Source of the DNA: Azospirillaceae bacterium
Lineage (GTDB): Bacteria > Pseudomonadota > Alphaproteobacteria > Azospirillales > Azospirillaceae
DNA: 32,157 nt
Direction of reading: 5' to 3'
NCBI GenBank assembly: GCA_028281465.1
Contig: JANQJV010000426.1
Location: 1 to 32,157, forward strand
The notes under the pieces are model-generated. The model was not told the origin of the DNA. It saw nothing but the letters and a program-made list of their open reading frames with translations, and did not search any database. Positions 7,419 through 15,984 of this stretch are shown here, piece after piece (within the stretch, counting starts at the first letter, position 1; each line of letters begins with the position of its first letter). The translations under genes and the position numbers were made by a program.

Positions 7419-8554
7419 GCCGCTGCGGCCGCAGGCTGCCGGGTCCGCCCATACTTGTAGTAAGCGGCGCAGGCGCCTTCGTCGGACACCATGCAGGAGC
7501 CGAGCGGCGTTTGCGGCGTACATTGCCGGCCGAACAGACGGCAGTCGGTTGGGCGGGCGAGGCCGCGCAGGATCGACGGACAGGCGCACGCCTTGTTTTC
7601 GGGCGCCATGCGGTAGGTCATGGTGAACCGGCGCTCGGCGTCGAAATCGGAATAGGGCTCCGAAAGGGCCAATGCACTGGTGGGGATCGTGCCAAGGCCA
7701 CGCCACTCGAAGGCCGGACGGAGCACGAACACCTCCTCCATCAGCGCCTGGGCGGTGCGGTTGCCCCAGCGGTCGACGGCACGCGTATATTGGTTTTCCA
7801 CATCCGCGCGGCCTTCGTTGAGTTGCCGTACCAGCATGAGGATCGAGTGCATGACATCCAGTGGTTCAAACCCTGAAATCACCACAGGTTTGCCAAGCGG
7901 GCCGGCGAAGCGCTCGTAGGCCTGGCTGCCAATGACGATGCTGACGTGGGCCGGTCCGAGAAAGCCGTCGATCTGGACCGCCTGTGCCGGATCGTCGGCC
8001 TGTACGTCCAGGATGGCATCCATCGCCGCCGGGGTCAGCACATGGTTGCAGAATACGCTGAAGTTGCGGACGCCGCGGCTCTTGGCGGCGCGCAGCACCG
8101 CGGCCGTCGGCGGGGTGGTGGTCTCGAAGCCGATGGCAAAGAAGACCACTTGACGGTCCGGATGCGCCTCGGCCAGGGCCAGGGAGTCCCGGGCAGAATA
8201 GACCAGACGGATGTCGGCTCCTTCGGCTTTGGCCTTGAGCAGGCTCCGCCTCCGCGATCCGGGAACGCGCATCATGTCGCCGTATGTGCACAGGGTAACG
8301 GCATGGTCCCGTGACAAGTCAATTGCCATGTCGAGCCGACCGATGGGCAGAACGCAGACCGGGCAGCCAGGTCCGTGCACCATGCGGATAGTGGTCGGCA
8401 GGAGGTCGGGGATGCCATAGCGAAAGATGGTGTGAGTATGGCCGCCACAGAACTCCATCAGGCGGTACTGTCGGTCCGGGCGGGCCTCGGCGACCAATTG
8501 GCGGGCAAGCGACTGGGCAAGGGTGCCATCGCGGAAATCGTCGATGTACTTCAT
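7415..8554 (-). CDS. hypD: HypD, Fe(CN)2CO assembly scaffold
   Basis: The protein has 379 residues. HypD is an iron-sulphur protein that, with HypC, holds the iron while CN and CO ligands are attached. Visible hallmarks are MEFCGGHTHTIFRYG, HGPGCPVCVLP, FFAIGFETTTP and the C-terminal cysteine cluster that binds the 4Fe-4S centre (NKACACPSILRG, DCRLFGRQCTP, GSCMVSDEGACAAYY). ATG 8554 begins MKYIDDFRDG, the usual N-terminus. It overlaps the hypC stop as ATGA (8551-8554), and its own stop overlaps hypE in the same way. Translational coupling of C, D and E is therefore expected, matching their joint action. Confidence 0.96.
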   Translation of the reverse strand: MKYIDDFRDGTLAQSLARQLVAEARPDRQYRLMEFCGGHTHTIFRYGIPDLLPTTIRMVHGPGCPVCVLPIGRLDMAIDLSRDHAVTLCTYGDMMRVPGSRRRSLLKAKAEGADIRLVYSARDSLALAEAHPDRQVVFFAIGFETTTPPTAAVLRAAKSRGVRNFSVFCNHVLTPAAMDAILDVQADDPAQAVQIDGFLGPAHVSIVIGSQAYERFAGPLGKPVVISGFEPLDVMHSILMLVRQLNEGRADVENQYTRAVDRWGNRTAQALMEEVFVLRPAFEWRGLGTIPTSALALSEPYSDFDAERRFTMTYRMAPENKACACPSILRGLARPTDCRLFGRQCTPQTPLGSCMVSDEGACAAYYKYGRTRQPAAAAA

Positions 8555-8796
8555 GCTGTCGTCTCCAGAACCTGCGGTGATGGAGAGCCGAGGTGACGCA
8601 GCGCCGCCAGGGTCGCTTCGGCTTCGTCGGGGTCGAGCTTGCCTAGCGCGAAGCCGACGTGGACGACCAAATAGTCGCCAACGGAAACCGGACCGACCAA
8701 TTGGGTGTCGATGCACTGGCGAGTGCCGTCAAGGCTGACCACTGCTTGGTCCCCTGGCAGCACCTCGACCACAGGAGCTGGCAAGGCATGGCACAT
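8551..8796 (-). CDS. hypC: HypC/HupF-type hydrogenase maturation chaperone
   Basis: This small chaperone has 81 residues and starts MCHALPAPVVEV. The essential Cys2 exposed after Met removal is present. HypC proteins ferry iron between HypD and the hydrogenase large-subunit precursor. The start at ATG 8796 is favoured over GTG 8805 because GAGGAG lies eight bases upstream of the ATG, and because Cys must be the second residue. That ribosome-binding site sits in the last codons of hypF, whose stop is five bases upstream. The protein is slightly divergent from the classical MCLAIP start (MCHALP). Confidence 0.93.
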   Translation of the reverse strand: MCHALPAPVVEVLPGDQAVVSLDGTRQCIDTQLVGPVSVGDYLVVHVGFALGKLDPDEAEATLAALRHLGSPSPQVLETTA

Positions 8797-8801
8797 GGCG
8801 T

Positions 8802-11117
8802 TCACTCCTCAATAGTCAGGGTGATCGGGTCAACCGGTGGTGTGTTGGTCGACCCGGTGGCCACTTTTTGTGCGGCGACCCAGGCCTGGCCCAGGCTCAG
8901 ACCACCATCGTTGGTCGGTGCCTTGCGCGGTACCAGCAAGCGGAGTCCGTACCCAGCCAGGGACTCAGCCAGGGTTTCCACCAGCACACGATTACTGGCA
9001 CAGCCGCCACTCAAGGCGAGCTCGGTTTCCCCATTGCTGCGCACGATGGGGCCCGCCCAATCGGCCAAGGCTGCGGCCAGGGTGCCGTGGAACAGGTTGG
9101 CACCGCTGCGCGGGTTCATCCCGTCCAGGGCGGCCAGCAATGGCCGGAGATCCAGCACACCATCGTCCAGGTGCCAGCCGCCTGCCAACACGGTGGGTGT
9201 ATCGACCAATCCTTCCAGTGCCATGGCGGCTTCGCCCTCGAAGCTGGTGACGGGGCGGACGCCGAGCAGACCGGCGGCGGCATCGAACAGGCGGCCGCAC
9301 GAGGTGGTCGGCGGGGCATTGATGCCAAGCGACAACATCTGCGCCACCCGTCCGGCATCGGGTCGGTCGGCGAAGCGTTGGCCAAGGCTGTCGCCACGCC
9401 CCAAAGCATGGAGAGCGGCGGCGGCCATGCGCCAGGGCTCGCGCGCGGCTCGGTCGCCGCCCGGTTGCGCCAGCGGTGCCAAGTGGCCAAGTCGTCGGCA
9501 GTCCGTACCGTCGAGCCGGAGCAGTTCGCCGCCCCAAGCCGAGCGACCATCTGCCCCGAGGCCGTAGCCGTCCAGCACCAGTCCGGTCAATGGCGTCATG
9601 ATGCCGGATTCGGCGGCCAGTGCGGCCAGATGCGCCTGATGGTGCTGAACCGCCACGCAGGGCAGCTTGGTTTCGCGGGCAAACCGCGTGGTCATGAAGT
9701 CGGGATGGCGGTCGTGTGCGACGGCCACCGGGGCGACCGCCAGCAAGCCGGTCAGATGGGCCACGGTCTCCTTTAGAAAGCCATATGTGGCGCGGTCGTT
9801 CACGTCGCCGATGTGCTGCGAAAGGAAGGCTTCGGTGCCCCGAGTCAGGCACACGGTGACCTTCTTCTGCCCGCCGACCGCCAAGATCGGCGGCACGGCG
9901 TGGGGCAAGGCGATGGCGCGTGGTGCGTGGCCGCGGGCGTGGCGCAGGATGGCCGGGGCGCCGGCGATCACCCGCATAACGGAGTCATCACATCGGGTCA
10001 GGATGGCGCGATCGTGCCCGACCACACTGTCGGCGATGTCGGCGAGGCGCCACTGCGCTTCGGCATCGTCGATCACCAACGGTTCGCCGCCGGGATTGGC
10101 GCTGGTCATGACCAGGGCCAAGGTGTGCGGCGCGTCGAGCCAGTCGGTTCCGCATGGCCGACCAGCCGCTTCATGAAACAGGAGATGGTGCAGTGGGGTG
10201 TACGGCAACAGGAGACCGACTGTGCCCAGGTCCTCGGAGACCCCCGGAGCGAGGTCGGCGTCCAGGCGCTGGGGGAGGACCACGATCGGTCGGTGTCGAT
10301 CGGCCAGCAGGGCCGCTTCGGCCGCATCCAAATGTGCCCATTGGTGCGCGGCGGCGAGGCCGGCGACCATGACGGCAAAGGGTTTGGCATCGCGCTGTTT
10401 GCGTTGCCGCAGACGAGCAACCGCGACCTGGTTTCGGGCATCGCAGGCCAGATGGAAGCCGCCGATGCCTTTCAGGGCGACGATCCGGCCATCCAGGAGC
10501 TGCTGCAGGATGTCGGCTGGGTCGTGGCTGAGCTGTGGACCGCAGACCGGACAGGCCGTCGGTTCGGCGTGGAAGCGCCGGTTGGTTGGGTCGGCATACT
10601 CACGCGCGCAGTCCGGACACATGGGAAAGGTGGCCATGCTGGTCCGGCTTCGATCGTACGGAAGGCACCGAGTCAGCGTGTAGCGGGGGCCGCAGGCCGT
10701 GCAGTTGATGAAGGCGTAGCGGTGACGTCGATCGGCCGGATCGAACAACTCCGCCAGGCAGTCCGGGCAAACGTCGTGGTCCGGTCCAATCATCGTGGCC
10801 GCTGCACCGCCCGCATGGCTCGCTTCGATGGCGAAGCCGCGGCTGTGCTGCGCCGGCACCGGGTGAACATCAATGGTGTCGATGCGGGCCAGGGCTGGGG
10901 CTTGACCGCGCAGATCGCTCAGGAACTCGGCCCAAGCGGTGCCTTCGACCTCGAGCACCAGACCTTGGTCGTCATTCCGCACCCAACCGGACAGGCCATG
11001 GTGCCGGGCAAGGTGCCAAACAAAGGGCCGGAATCCAACTCCTTGCACCACGCCACGCACGCGGGCGCGGTGTCGCGGCACAGTCGCCGGGCTCGGGGGC
11101 GCCACGCCGCAACTCAT
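8802..11117 (-). CDS. hypF: HypF carbamoyltransferase
   Basis: The protein has 771 residues, the normal length for HypF. It uses carbamoyl phosphate and ATP to make carbamoyl-adenylate and passes the carbamoyl group to HypE. Domains in order: acylphosphatase (about 15-105, GVVQGVGFRPFVW), two zinc-finger-like units (about 115-190, CPDC...CTACGP and CPDC...CPVCGP), a YrdC/Sua5-like domain (about 205-385, LKGIGGFHLACDA, KQRDAKPFAVMV) and a Kae1-like carbamoyltransferase domain (about 400-765, VQHHQAHLAAL, LDGYGLGADG, SGGCASNRVL). ATG 11117 is 12 bp after the hypB stop. It is the second biosynthetic step gene in the hup/hyp operon. A long plus-strand open frame across this gene is only its antisense shadow. 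Confidence 0.96.
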   Translation of the reverse strand: MSCGVAPPSPATVPRHRARVRGVVQGVGFRPFVWHLARHHGLSGWVRNDDQGLVLEVEGTAWAEFLSDLRGQAPALARIDTIDVHPVPAQHSRGFAIEASHAGGAAATMIGPDHDVCPDCLAELFDPADRRHRYAFINCTACGPRYTLTRCLPYDRSRTSMATFPMCPDCAREYADPTNRRFHAEPTACPVCGPQLSHDPADILQQLLDGRIVALKGIGGFHLACDARNQVAVARLRQRKQRDAKPFAVMVAGLAAAHQWAHLDAAEAALLADRHRPIVVLPQRLDADLAPGVSEDLGTVGLLLPYTPLHHLLFHEAAGRPCGTDWLDAPHTLALVMTSANPGGEPLVIDDAEAQWRLADIADSVVGHDRAILTRCDDSVMRVIAGAPAILRHARGHAPRAIALPHAVPPILAVGGQKKVTVCLTRGTEAFLSQHIGDVNDRATYGFLKETVAHLTGLLAVAPVAVAHDRHPDFMTTRFARETKLPCVAVQHHQAHLAALAAESGIMTPLTGLVLDGYGLGADGRSAWGGELLRLDGTDCRRLGHLAPLAQPGGDRAAREPWRMAAAALHALGRGDSLGQRFADRPDAGRVAQMLSLGINAPPTTSCGRLFDAAAGLLGVRPVTSFEGEAAMALEGLVDTPTVLAGGWHLDDGVLDLRPLLAALDGMNPRSGANLFHGTLAAALADWAGPIVRSNGETELALSGGCASNRVLVETLAESLAGYGLRLLVPRKAPTNDGGLSLGQAWVAAQKVATGSTNTPPVDPITLTIEE

Positions 11118-11129
11118 CGAACCGATCCG

Positions 11130-12008
11130 CTATTCCGCCGCGGCCGCTTGGCGCAGCGCGCGGGCTGTATCGATCCAGGCAAGCCAACAGTCGAATCCCT
11201 CGCCGGTACTGGCCGACACGCGCAGCACGCCAATATCTGGGCGGATGCGCCGGGCGTTGGCGATCAAGGCCTCGACGTCGAAGGCAAGATGCGGCAACAG
11301 GTCGCACTTGTTGACAAGCATCAGATCGGCGGCGGCAAACATGTGTGGGTACTTCAGCGGCTTGTCTTCGCCCTCCGTGACCGAAGCAACCACCACCTTG
11401 TGCGCCTCGCCCAGGTCGAAGCCGGCCGGGCAGACCAGATTGCCAACATTCTCGATGAACAAGACTCCGCCCGTCGGCAGCGGCAGCCGGTCGAACGCCT
11501 GCGCCACCATCTCCGCGTCCAAGTGGCAGCCGCGGCCGGTATTGACCTGGACGGCCGGGGCGCCTGTGGCGCGAATCCGATCGGCATCCGCACTGGTCTC
11601 CTGGTCGCCTTCGATCACTGCCACCGGTAGCCGCTCCATCAGGGCGGACAAGGTCCGTACCAGCACGGTGGTTTTGCCCGCTCCGGGGCTGGAGACGAGG
11701 TTGAGGGCCAAGATTTGGTGTGTCGCCAGGTGGCGCCGGTTGTGCATGGCCAAGGCGTCGTTCTTGGCCAAGATGTCACGCTCGATGCTGACCAGGCGCG
11801 GCTCACTGGAGAGCACCGGTGCCGCACCGCCCGGGTGTTCCAGGGCGTGCGCATCTTGGTGGGATCGGGGGTGGTGCGCGGCGTGTGGATGAGGGTGGGG
11901 GCTGTGGTGATGGTCTGGTCCCGAAGGAGCGTGGACATAATCTCCGCTCATCGGCGTTTCACCGGAAATCGTTGCGTCGTCCGCCGCGCATCCGCACACC
12001 GTGCACAT
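11130..12008 (-). CDS. hypB: HypB nickel-binding GTPase
   Basis: The protein has 292 residues. HypB delivers nickel to the hydrogenase large subunit in a GTP-dependent step, normally with HypA. The N-terminus carries the high-affinity nickel motif Cys2-x2-Cys5-x-Cys7 (MCTVCGC) and a histidine-rich stretch at about 26-57 that can store nickel. The G domain has the P-loop SSPGAGKTT at 106-114, a metal-binding GRGCHLDA segment and NKCD for guanine recognition. ATG 12008 has AAGGAAG upstream. It follows hupK by 21 bp. No hypA is adjacent, so HypA must be encoded elsewhere or be replaced. Confidence 0.96.
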   Translation of the reverse strand: MCTVCGCAADDATISGETPMSGDYVHAPSGPDHHHSPHPHPHAAHHPRSHQDAHALEHPGGAAPVLSSEPRLVSIERDILAKNDALAMHNRRHLATHQILALNLVSSPGAGKTTVLVRTLSALMERLPVAVIEGDQETSADADRIRATGAPAVQVNTGRGCHLDAEMVAQAFDRLPLPTGGVLFIENVGNLVCPAGFDLGEAHKVVVASVTEGEDKPLKYPHMFAAADLMLVNKCDLLPHLAFDVEALIANARRIRPDIGVLRVSASTGEGFDCWLAWIDTARALRQAAAAE

Positions 12009-12029
12009 GTTGCTTCCTTTCCGTTTGCC

Positions 12030-13382
12030 TCACGTGATGGGGCCGCTGCGAACGCGGATCGTCGTCGGCACGCAGGGATTGAGCGCGGCAACCAAGAGTT
12101 GTCCGGCCCGATGGGCGTCGGCAACGGTCCGCCGCTTTAGGCCGTGGACGAAGACTCCATTCGGATGAAAGTTCCATTCCGTGGGTGCCACGGTGCGATA
12201 GTCGATGATCCGGTCGTCCTCCAGGCGGAGCCAGTGGGCGACGGGGCCCCGGATCGTATCCGCGACACCGCAGCCGCTGCCTTGGCTTTTCAATGCGGCG
12301 GATGGCACACCGGGGCGCGCCGGTATCTCGGACAGGAGTCCATTGAGCCGGCCCGGCAGCAACAAGGCATCCAGAACGGCGGCCAGAAGGCGCGCCGGCA
12401 GACCGTCGCCCCACCGATGCCTCGCCTCTTGCAGCACCGGGTGATGCAGCGTGGCAAATGGTCCGGTTTCCGCCGGCAGTCCATCCACGCTGGGGGCAAC
12501 GCCAAACAGGGGATCGCCTTCCAGATGGGCGCCGAACCACTGTGGATCGGTTTTGCTCAGCATTGGCAGGCCATGGGTGCCCACGGTGCGCATGGGCGGC
12601 GCCAGCGCTTCCCGGACCAGCAGCGCAGCCGCGGTTTCGCCCTGAGCGGCCCAGAGTTCGACAGCATCCACGCTGTCCAGGCTGGCTGTCGCCGGTCCGA
12701 GAATCTGTCGTCGCAGGCTACGGCCGGCGCGGTTGACCCGATCGATGGCTTGGCCGATGCGCCCCGCCGTTTCACCGCCTCCGGGGTGTCGCCAATCGAC
12801 TTCGCCAAATAGATCGTGGGCCAGCCCGGCCAGAGTATCGCGCACCGACTTGACCACGGTCAGGTCGACCGGCAGGTCCGCCAAAGCATGCCAATCGACC
12901 GCAAAACGCCATACCTGGCTTGTCAACATTTCCGACACGACCAGGCTTCGGCGTGCATGGTGCACGGCTGGTGCGGCGATGCGACCGGTTGCTGTTTCGG
13001 CTGCCGCGAGTCCGGCCAAGGTCTGCGCCGTGCCGCACACCGGAAACAGGGTCGAGAGGAGACGCAGTGCCTCGTCCAACGTACAGCCGCACAGAGCCCG
13101 TGCGGTACCGACCGGCCGGCTGGAGTGGATCTCGACCGAAACCACTGCGGTTTCCGCCAAGGTCAGTTCGATACCAAGTCCGCCGGCCATATCTGCGTGC
13201 CTGGCCTTCGTGGCGGGACCATTCAACTCCATGCCGTATGCGCCTTTTTGCCACACTTCGGGGACATGCGGCAGCATCGCGGCAAGTATGGGTTCGGTGC
13301 ATTGACATAGCTCAGGACTCAAGTGCTGGTGATAGACCCGGGCCTCGGAATGGATAGCCGGTTGCACCGTTGCCGGTTGCAT
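12030..13382 (-). CDS. hupK: HupK-like accessory protein related to NiFe hydrogenase large subunit
   Basis: The protein has 450 residues and resembles the [NiFe] hydrogenase large subunit without its metal ligands. In place of the N-terminal RxCGxC motif it has LFPVCGTAQ around Cys116. The C-terminus reads TEWNFHPNGVF and ends AALNPCVPTTIRV instead of DPCxxCxxH. HupK proteins of this type occur in hup/hyp clusters of alphaproteobacteria and are thought to act as a scaffold during iron-cofactor transfer; the exact role is unresolved. It is the promoter-proximal gene of the operon, 58 bp from the divergent MDR gene. ATG 13382 gives a full-length product, although internal starts cannot be excluded. 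It could be annotated simply as a hydrogenase large-subunit paralogue. Confidence 0.8.
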   Translation of the reverse strand: MQPATVQPAIHSEARVYHQHLSPELCQCTEPILAAMLPHVPEVWQKGAYGMELNGPATKARHADMAGGLGIELTLAETAVVSVEIHSSRPVGTARALCGCTLDEALRLLSTLFPVCGTAQTLAGLAAAETATGRIAAPAVHHARRSLVVSEMLTSQVWRFAVDWHALADLPVDLTVVKSVRDTLAGLAHDLFGEVDWRHPGGGETAGRIGQAIDRVNRAGRSLRRQILGPATASLDSVDAVELWAAQGETAAALLVREALAPPMRTVGTHGLPMLSKTDPQWFGAHLEGDPLFGVAPSVDGLPAETGPFATLHHPVLQEARHRWGDGLPARLLAAVLDALLLPGRLNGLLSEIPARPGVPSAALKSQGSGCGVADTIRGPVAHWLRLEDDRIIDYRTVAPTEWNFHPNGVFVHGLKRRTVADAHRAGQLLVAALNPCVPTTIRVRSGPIT

Positions 13383-13440
13383 GGGACGGTTGCCATGGTG
13401 CGCTGGCGCGTGCTGGCCGACGAAAGTCGAGGACAGGGTA

Positions 13441-14418
13441 ATGAAAGCATTGGTGATCGAACGGCAAGGCGGTCCTGAGGGCTTGGTCTACCGGGAATGG
13501 CCCGATCCCGAGGTGCGGCCGATGGATGTTCTGGTGCGGGTGCGCGTATGCGGCCTCAACCATTTGGATATCTTCGTGCGTCGAGGCATGCCGGGATTTC
13601 CCGTACCCATGCCGTTCATCTCCGGCGGCGATATTGCTGGTGAGGTTGCCGCGGTGGGGGCTTCCGTGACCCGCTTTGCCATCGGCGACCGCGTGGTGCT
13701 GAACCCGGTCACGCCGGAAGGCATGCTGGGCGAAGAGCTGCCCGGCGGTCTTGCCGAGTTCGTGCGGTGTCCAGAGAGCCACGTCATCCCCATTCCGGAC
13801 GGCGTTGATATGGAACAGGCCGCCTGTCTGCCGGTCGCGTATGGCACCGCCCGGCGCATGCTGTTGGATCGGGCACGGCTGCAGGATGGGGAAACGATTC
13901 TCGTTCTCGGGGCGAGTGGCGGCGTTGGCAATGCCGCGGTGCAGATTGCGCGCAACTTGGGGGCGACGGTCATTGCGTGTGCGGGGTCGGACGAGAAGTG
14001 TGCCCGGCTCGCTGAGATGGGCGCGCACCACACAATCAATTACACCATCGTCGATTTCAGCCGTGAGGCATGGCGCTTGAGTGGCAAACGCGGGGTCGAT
14101 GTGGTCGTCAATTACACTGGTGGCGAAACGTGGGTTCCCTCCTTGAAGACATTGCGCAAACAAGGACGTTTGGTCACTTGCGGAGCCACCGCTGGTTTCG
14201 ATCCACCGACTGATCTCCGATACATCTGGGTGCGGGAGCTCTCGATTCTTGGGTCCAATGGTTGGACGACCGCAGACATCGAGGCCTTGCTCGACGATGT
14301 GGCGGCTCAGCGGATCACGCCGGTGATCAGCCATCGCTTTGCGTTGTCGGAGGGGCGAGCGGCTGAGGAGATGATGGAGCGGCGAGCGATGTTCGGGAAG
14401 GTCTTGGTGCTGCCATGA
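13441..14418 (+). CDS. MDR-family zinc-type alcohol dehydrogenase / quinone oxidoreductase-like
   Basis: The protein has 325 residues and belongs to the medium-chain dehydrogenase/reductase fold. The N-terminal GroES-like domain contains CGLNHLDIFVRRG, a typical catalytic-site segment, and SGGDIAGEVAAVG. The Rossmann domain carries LGASGGVGNAAVQIA for NAD(P)H binding. The four-cysteine structural-zinc loop found in many relatives is missing: the text runs from VVLNPVTPEG almost directly to LPGGLAEF. Substrate is unknown; enoyl or quinone reduction and alcohol oxidation are both possible. ATG 13441 follows a GAGGACAGGG-type ribosome-binding site, and open frame upstream to 13381 overlaps the divergent promoter. 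The stop overlaps the thioesterase ATG as ATGA, so the two are coupled. Confidence 0.85.
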   Translation: MKALVIERQGGPEGLVYREWPDPEVRPMDVLVRVRVCGLNHLDIFVRRGMPGFPVPMPFISGGDIAGEVAAVGASVTRFAIGDRVVLNPVTPEGMLGEELPGGLAEFVRCPESHVIPIPDGVDMEQAACLPVAYGTARRMLLDRARLQDGETILVLGASGGVGNAAVQIARNLGATVIACAGSDEKCARLAEMGAHHTINYTIVDFSREAWRLSGKRGVDVVVNYTGGETWVPSLKTLRKQGRLVTCGATAGFDPPTDLRYIWVRELSILGSNGWTTADIEALLDDVAAQRITPVISHRFALSEGRAAEEMMERRAMFGKVLVLP

Positions 14419-14855
14419 CGTTGGAAACGGACACACCAGCGCCGTTGCGGTCGCTTGAGGAGTGGCAGGCGTTCATCGCTGCCCCGCCGTTGCACCGGTT
14501 CTTGGCGCTGCAGGCCGTGTCGTTCGACGCCGATCGGGGCGAGGCCATCCTGCGCTTGCCGCTGCGCCCGGAGTTCTCCCGATCCGCCGAACGCCTAGAA
14601 TGGCATGGGGGCATGACCGCGACCTTGATCGACATCGCCGGCGATTATGCCATTGCGGCCCTGACCGGCCACGGTGTCCCGACCATCAATTTGCGGATCG
14701 ACTTTCTGCGCATGGCCGGACCATCACCTTTGACCGCCACGGCACGTGTGCGCAAGGCCGGACGGACCATCGGCACCGTCGACGTGGAGGTACACGACGA
14801 TATGCATCGCGTGATTGCACTCGGACGCGGCACGTACAGACTGTTCCAGGGGTGA
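14415..14855 (+). CDS. PaaI-type hotdog acyl-CoA thioesterase
   Basis: The protein has 146 residues with the single hotdog domain of the PaaI/YdiI group. The active-site region is EWHGGMTATLIDIAGDYA (HGG motif with the following Asp on the central helix), and later TINLRIDFLRMAGPSPL and ATARVRKAGRTIGTVDVEV complete the fold. It should hydrolyse acyl- or aryl-CoA thioesters in the cytoplasm as a homotetramer; the acyl group cannot be read from the sequence. It is coupled to the MDR gene by a 4-bp overlap. The convergent neighbours encode a CoA ligase and a VOC protein, which fits a shared CoA-thioester pathway. Confidence 0.87.
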   Translation: MTLETDTPAPLRSLEEWQAFIAAPPLHRFLALQAVSFDADRGEAILRLPLRPEFSRSAERLEWHGGMTATLIDIAGDYAIAALTGHGVPTINLRIDFLRMAGPSPLTATARVRKAGRTIGTVDVEVHDDMHRVIALGRGTYRLFQG

Positions 14856-15069
14856 GGTCGGTGATGCCGTGTGGGGGACGTGCATCCCATACGACTACAA
14901 TACCGCTTTGAAGGACTTGTTGTGTCGGGAGGGGCCGGTTCTGCTTGAGCCCTTAACCGGCTCGTGGGCCGAACACCTGGATTTGAAGCCGGGTCCGTCC
15001 ATACGCAACCGGCATCCGGATTTTGTCGACCGCACGCTTGCAGGATGGGACGTCGACCCATCTGGACCT

Positions 15070-15978
15070 TCAGGGCGATCCGGATATGCGGAGGGATTGG
15101 CGCATTGGGTCCGCTTCGAACAGAACGATCGCGCCACATCCAAATGCTGGCGCAACCGCGACCGAGCCGGCGTCGATCCACCGTGTTGCCACCGCATTGG
15201 CCGCAAGCAGCCGGCTGGTCGCCTCAAGGTCCGATACCGAAAACCGAACCGCGGCGAGACCTTGGGATGGCACGGACTCTGTTGCAAACATCTTGGCGAA
15301 CAGATCCGGCCGCATCGCTTCGATGCATCCTTGGTCCAACGGCAGGCGATACACGCCGTTTCGCGGCGGTTCGGACCGAAGTCCGGTGATGGATTGCAAA
15401 CGGTGCATCGTGTCCGCCGGTTCGGTGGACACCAGGACGGCGGCCGACAAGGCGCGTGTCCCGTTGTCGTGCGCCAAGAGTTGTGGCTGCCAAAGGACCT
15501 CAGGGGTTGGGTGTTCGATGAAGAACAGATCGGTTTCCGGGAACACGCCGTCCTCGAGGTGCACGAAACGGAACCGGGCGGTGGTTTGGCTGTGACCGGC
15601 CCGCACCGACCGGCCCAGCTCGGTGACCTCCGGTTGGACACCCGCCACGTGTCGCCGCAAAGCCTTGTGGGTCGCGATCGCATCGCGGCAGCGCAGGGCC
15701 AGTAGGCACCAACCGGGGCCGCGCACCAATCGATCGAGAACGTATTGGTGCGGGCGGGTTGGGTCCGTGACGCCAAGGATTTCCAGGTACCCGGCCTGGA
15801 ACATGGCGCAGTGGTTGCCGCCGCCCCAAACCGTTGGGGCGTCACCGGGTTGTAGCGGCCCCTGATGGGAGCTCTTCGCGGTCAATTGGAATCCAAGGCG
15901 TTCAAACGCCGTCCGAGCCTGGTCCAGGTCGGGCACAACGATGGCAACGTGATCGAGGGTAGGGGACGAGGGCAGCAT
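15070..15978 (-). CDS. VOC (glyoxalase-like) family protein
   Basis: The protein has 302 residues with two vicinal-oxygen-chelate halves. The first starts LDHVAIVVPDLDQARTAFE and contains GGGNHCAMFQAGYLEILGV; the second contains LSAAVLVSTEPADTMHRL. This arrangement matches the glyoxalase-like group in which one half carries the metal site. The reaction is unknown; lyase, dioxygenase and isomerase members exist. It starts six bases after the CoA ligase stop, so they are almost certainly co-transcribed. The 214-bp gap to the convergent thioesterase contains only a weak 7-bp hairpin at 14934-14961. Confidence 0.75.
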   Translation of the reverse strand: MLPSSPTLDHVAIVVPDLDQARTAFERLGFQLTAKSSHQGPLQPGDAPTVWGGGNHCAMFQAGYLEILGVTDPTRPHQYVLDRLVRGPGWCLLALRCRDAIATHKALRRHVAGVQPEVTELGRSVRAGHSQTTARFRFVHLEDGVFPETDLFFIEHPTPEVLWQPQLLAHDNGTRALSAAVLVSTEPADTMHRLQSITGLRSEPPRNGVYRLPLDQGCIEAMRPDLFAKMFATESVPSQGLAAVRFSVSDLEATSRLLAANAVATRWIDAGSVAVAPAFGCGAIVLFEADPMRQSLRISGSP

Positions 15979-15984
15979 GGCGGA

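Noticed and set aside
9813-11630. 605-aa plus-strand open frame
   Set aside because: It is the antisense shadow of hypF and hypB, with no recognisable domain and a composition typical of GC-rich antisense frames.
13383-13440. Possible sigma54 promoter for the hup/hyp operon
   Set aside because: A TGGCA-like element is seen near 13397 on the minus strand, but the matching downstream TTGC element at the right spacing is absent.
14934-14961. 7-bp hairpin between the convergent thioesterase and VOC genes, considered as a terminator
   Set aside because: The loop is 14 nt long and there is no T-run on either strand.
14960-15005. tRNA-like segment (GGCTTCAAATCC on the minus strand), considered as a tRNA T-arm or a selenocysteine tRNA anticodon arm
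   Set aside because: The stems do not pair, no acceptor stem complement exists nearby, and no second arm can be built.
14815-15705. 296-aa plus-strand open frame
   Set aside because: Most of it is antisense to the VOC gene, and its first part overlaps the thioesterase in another frame. No domain is recognised.
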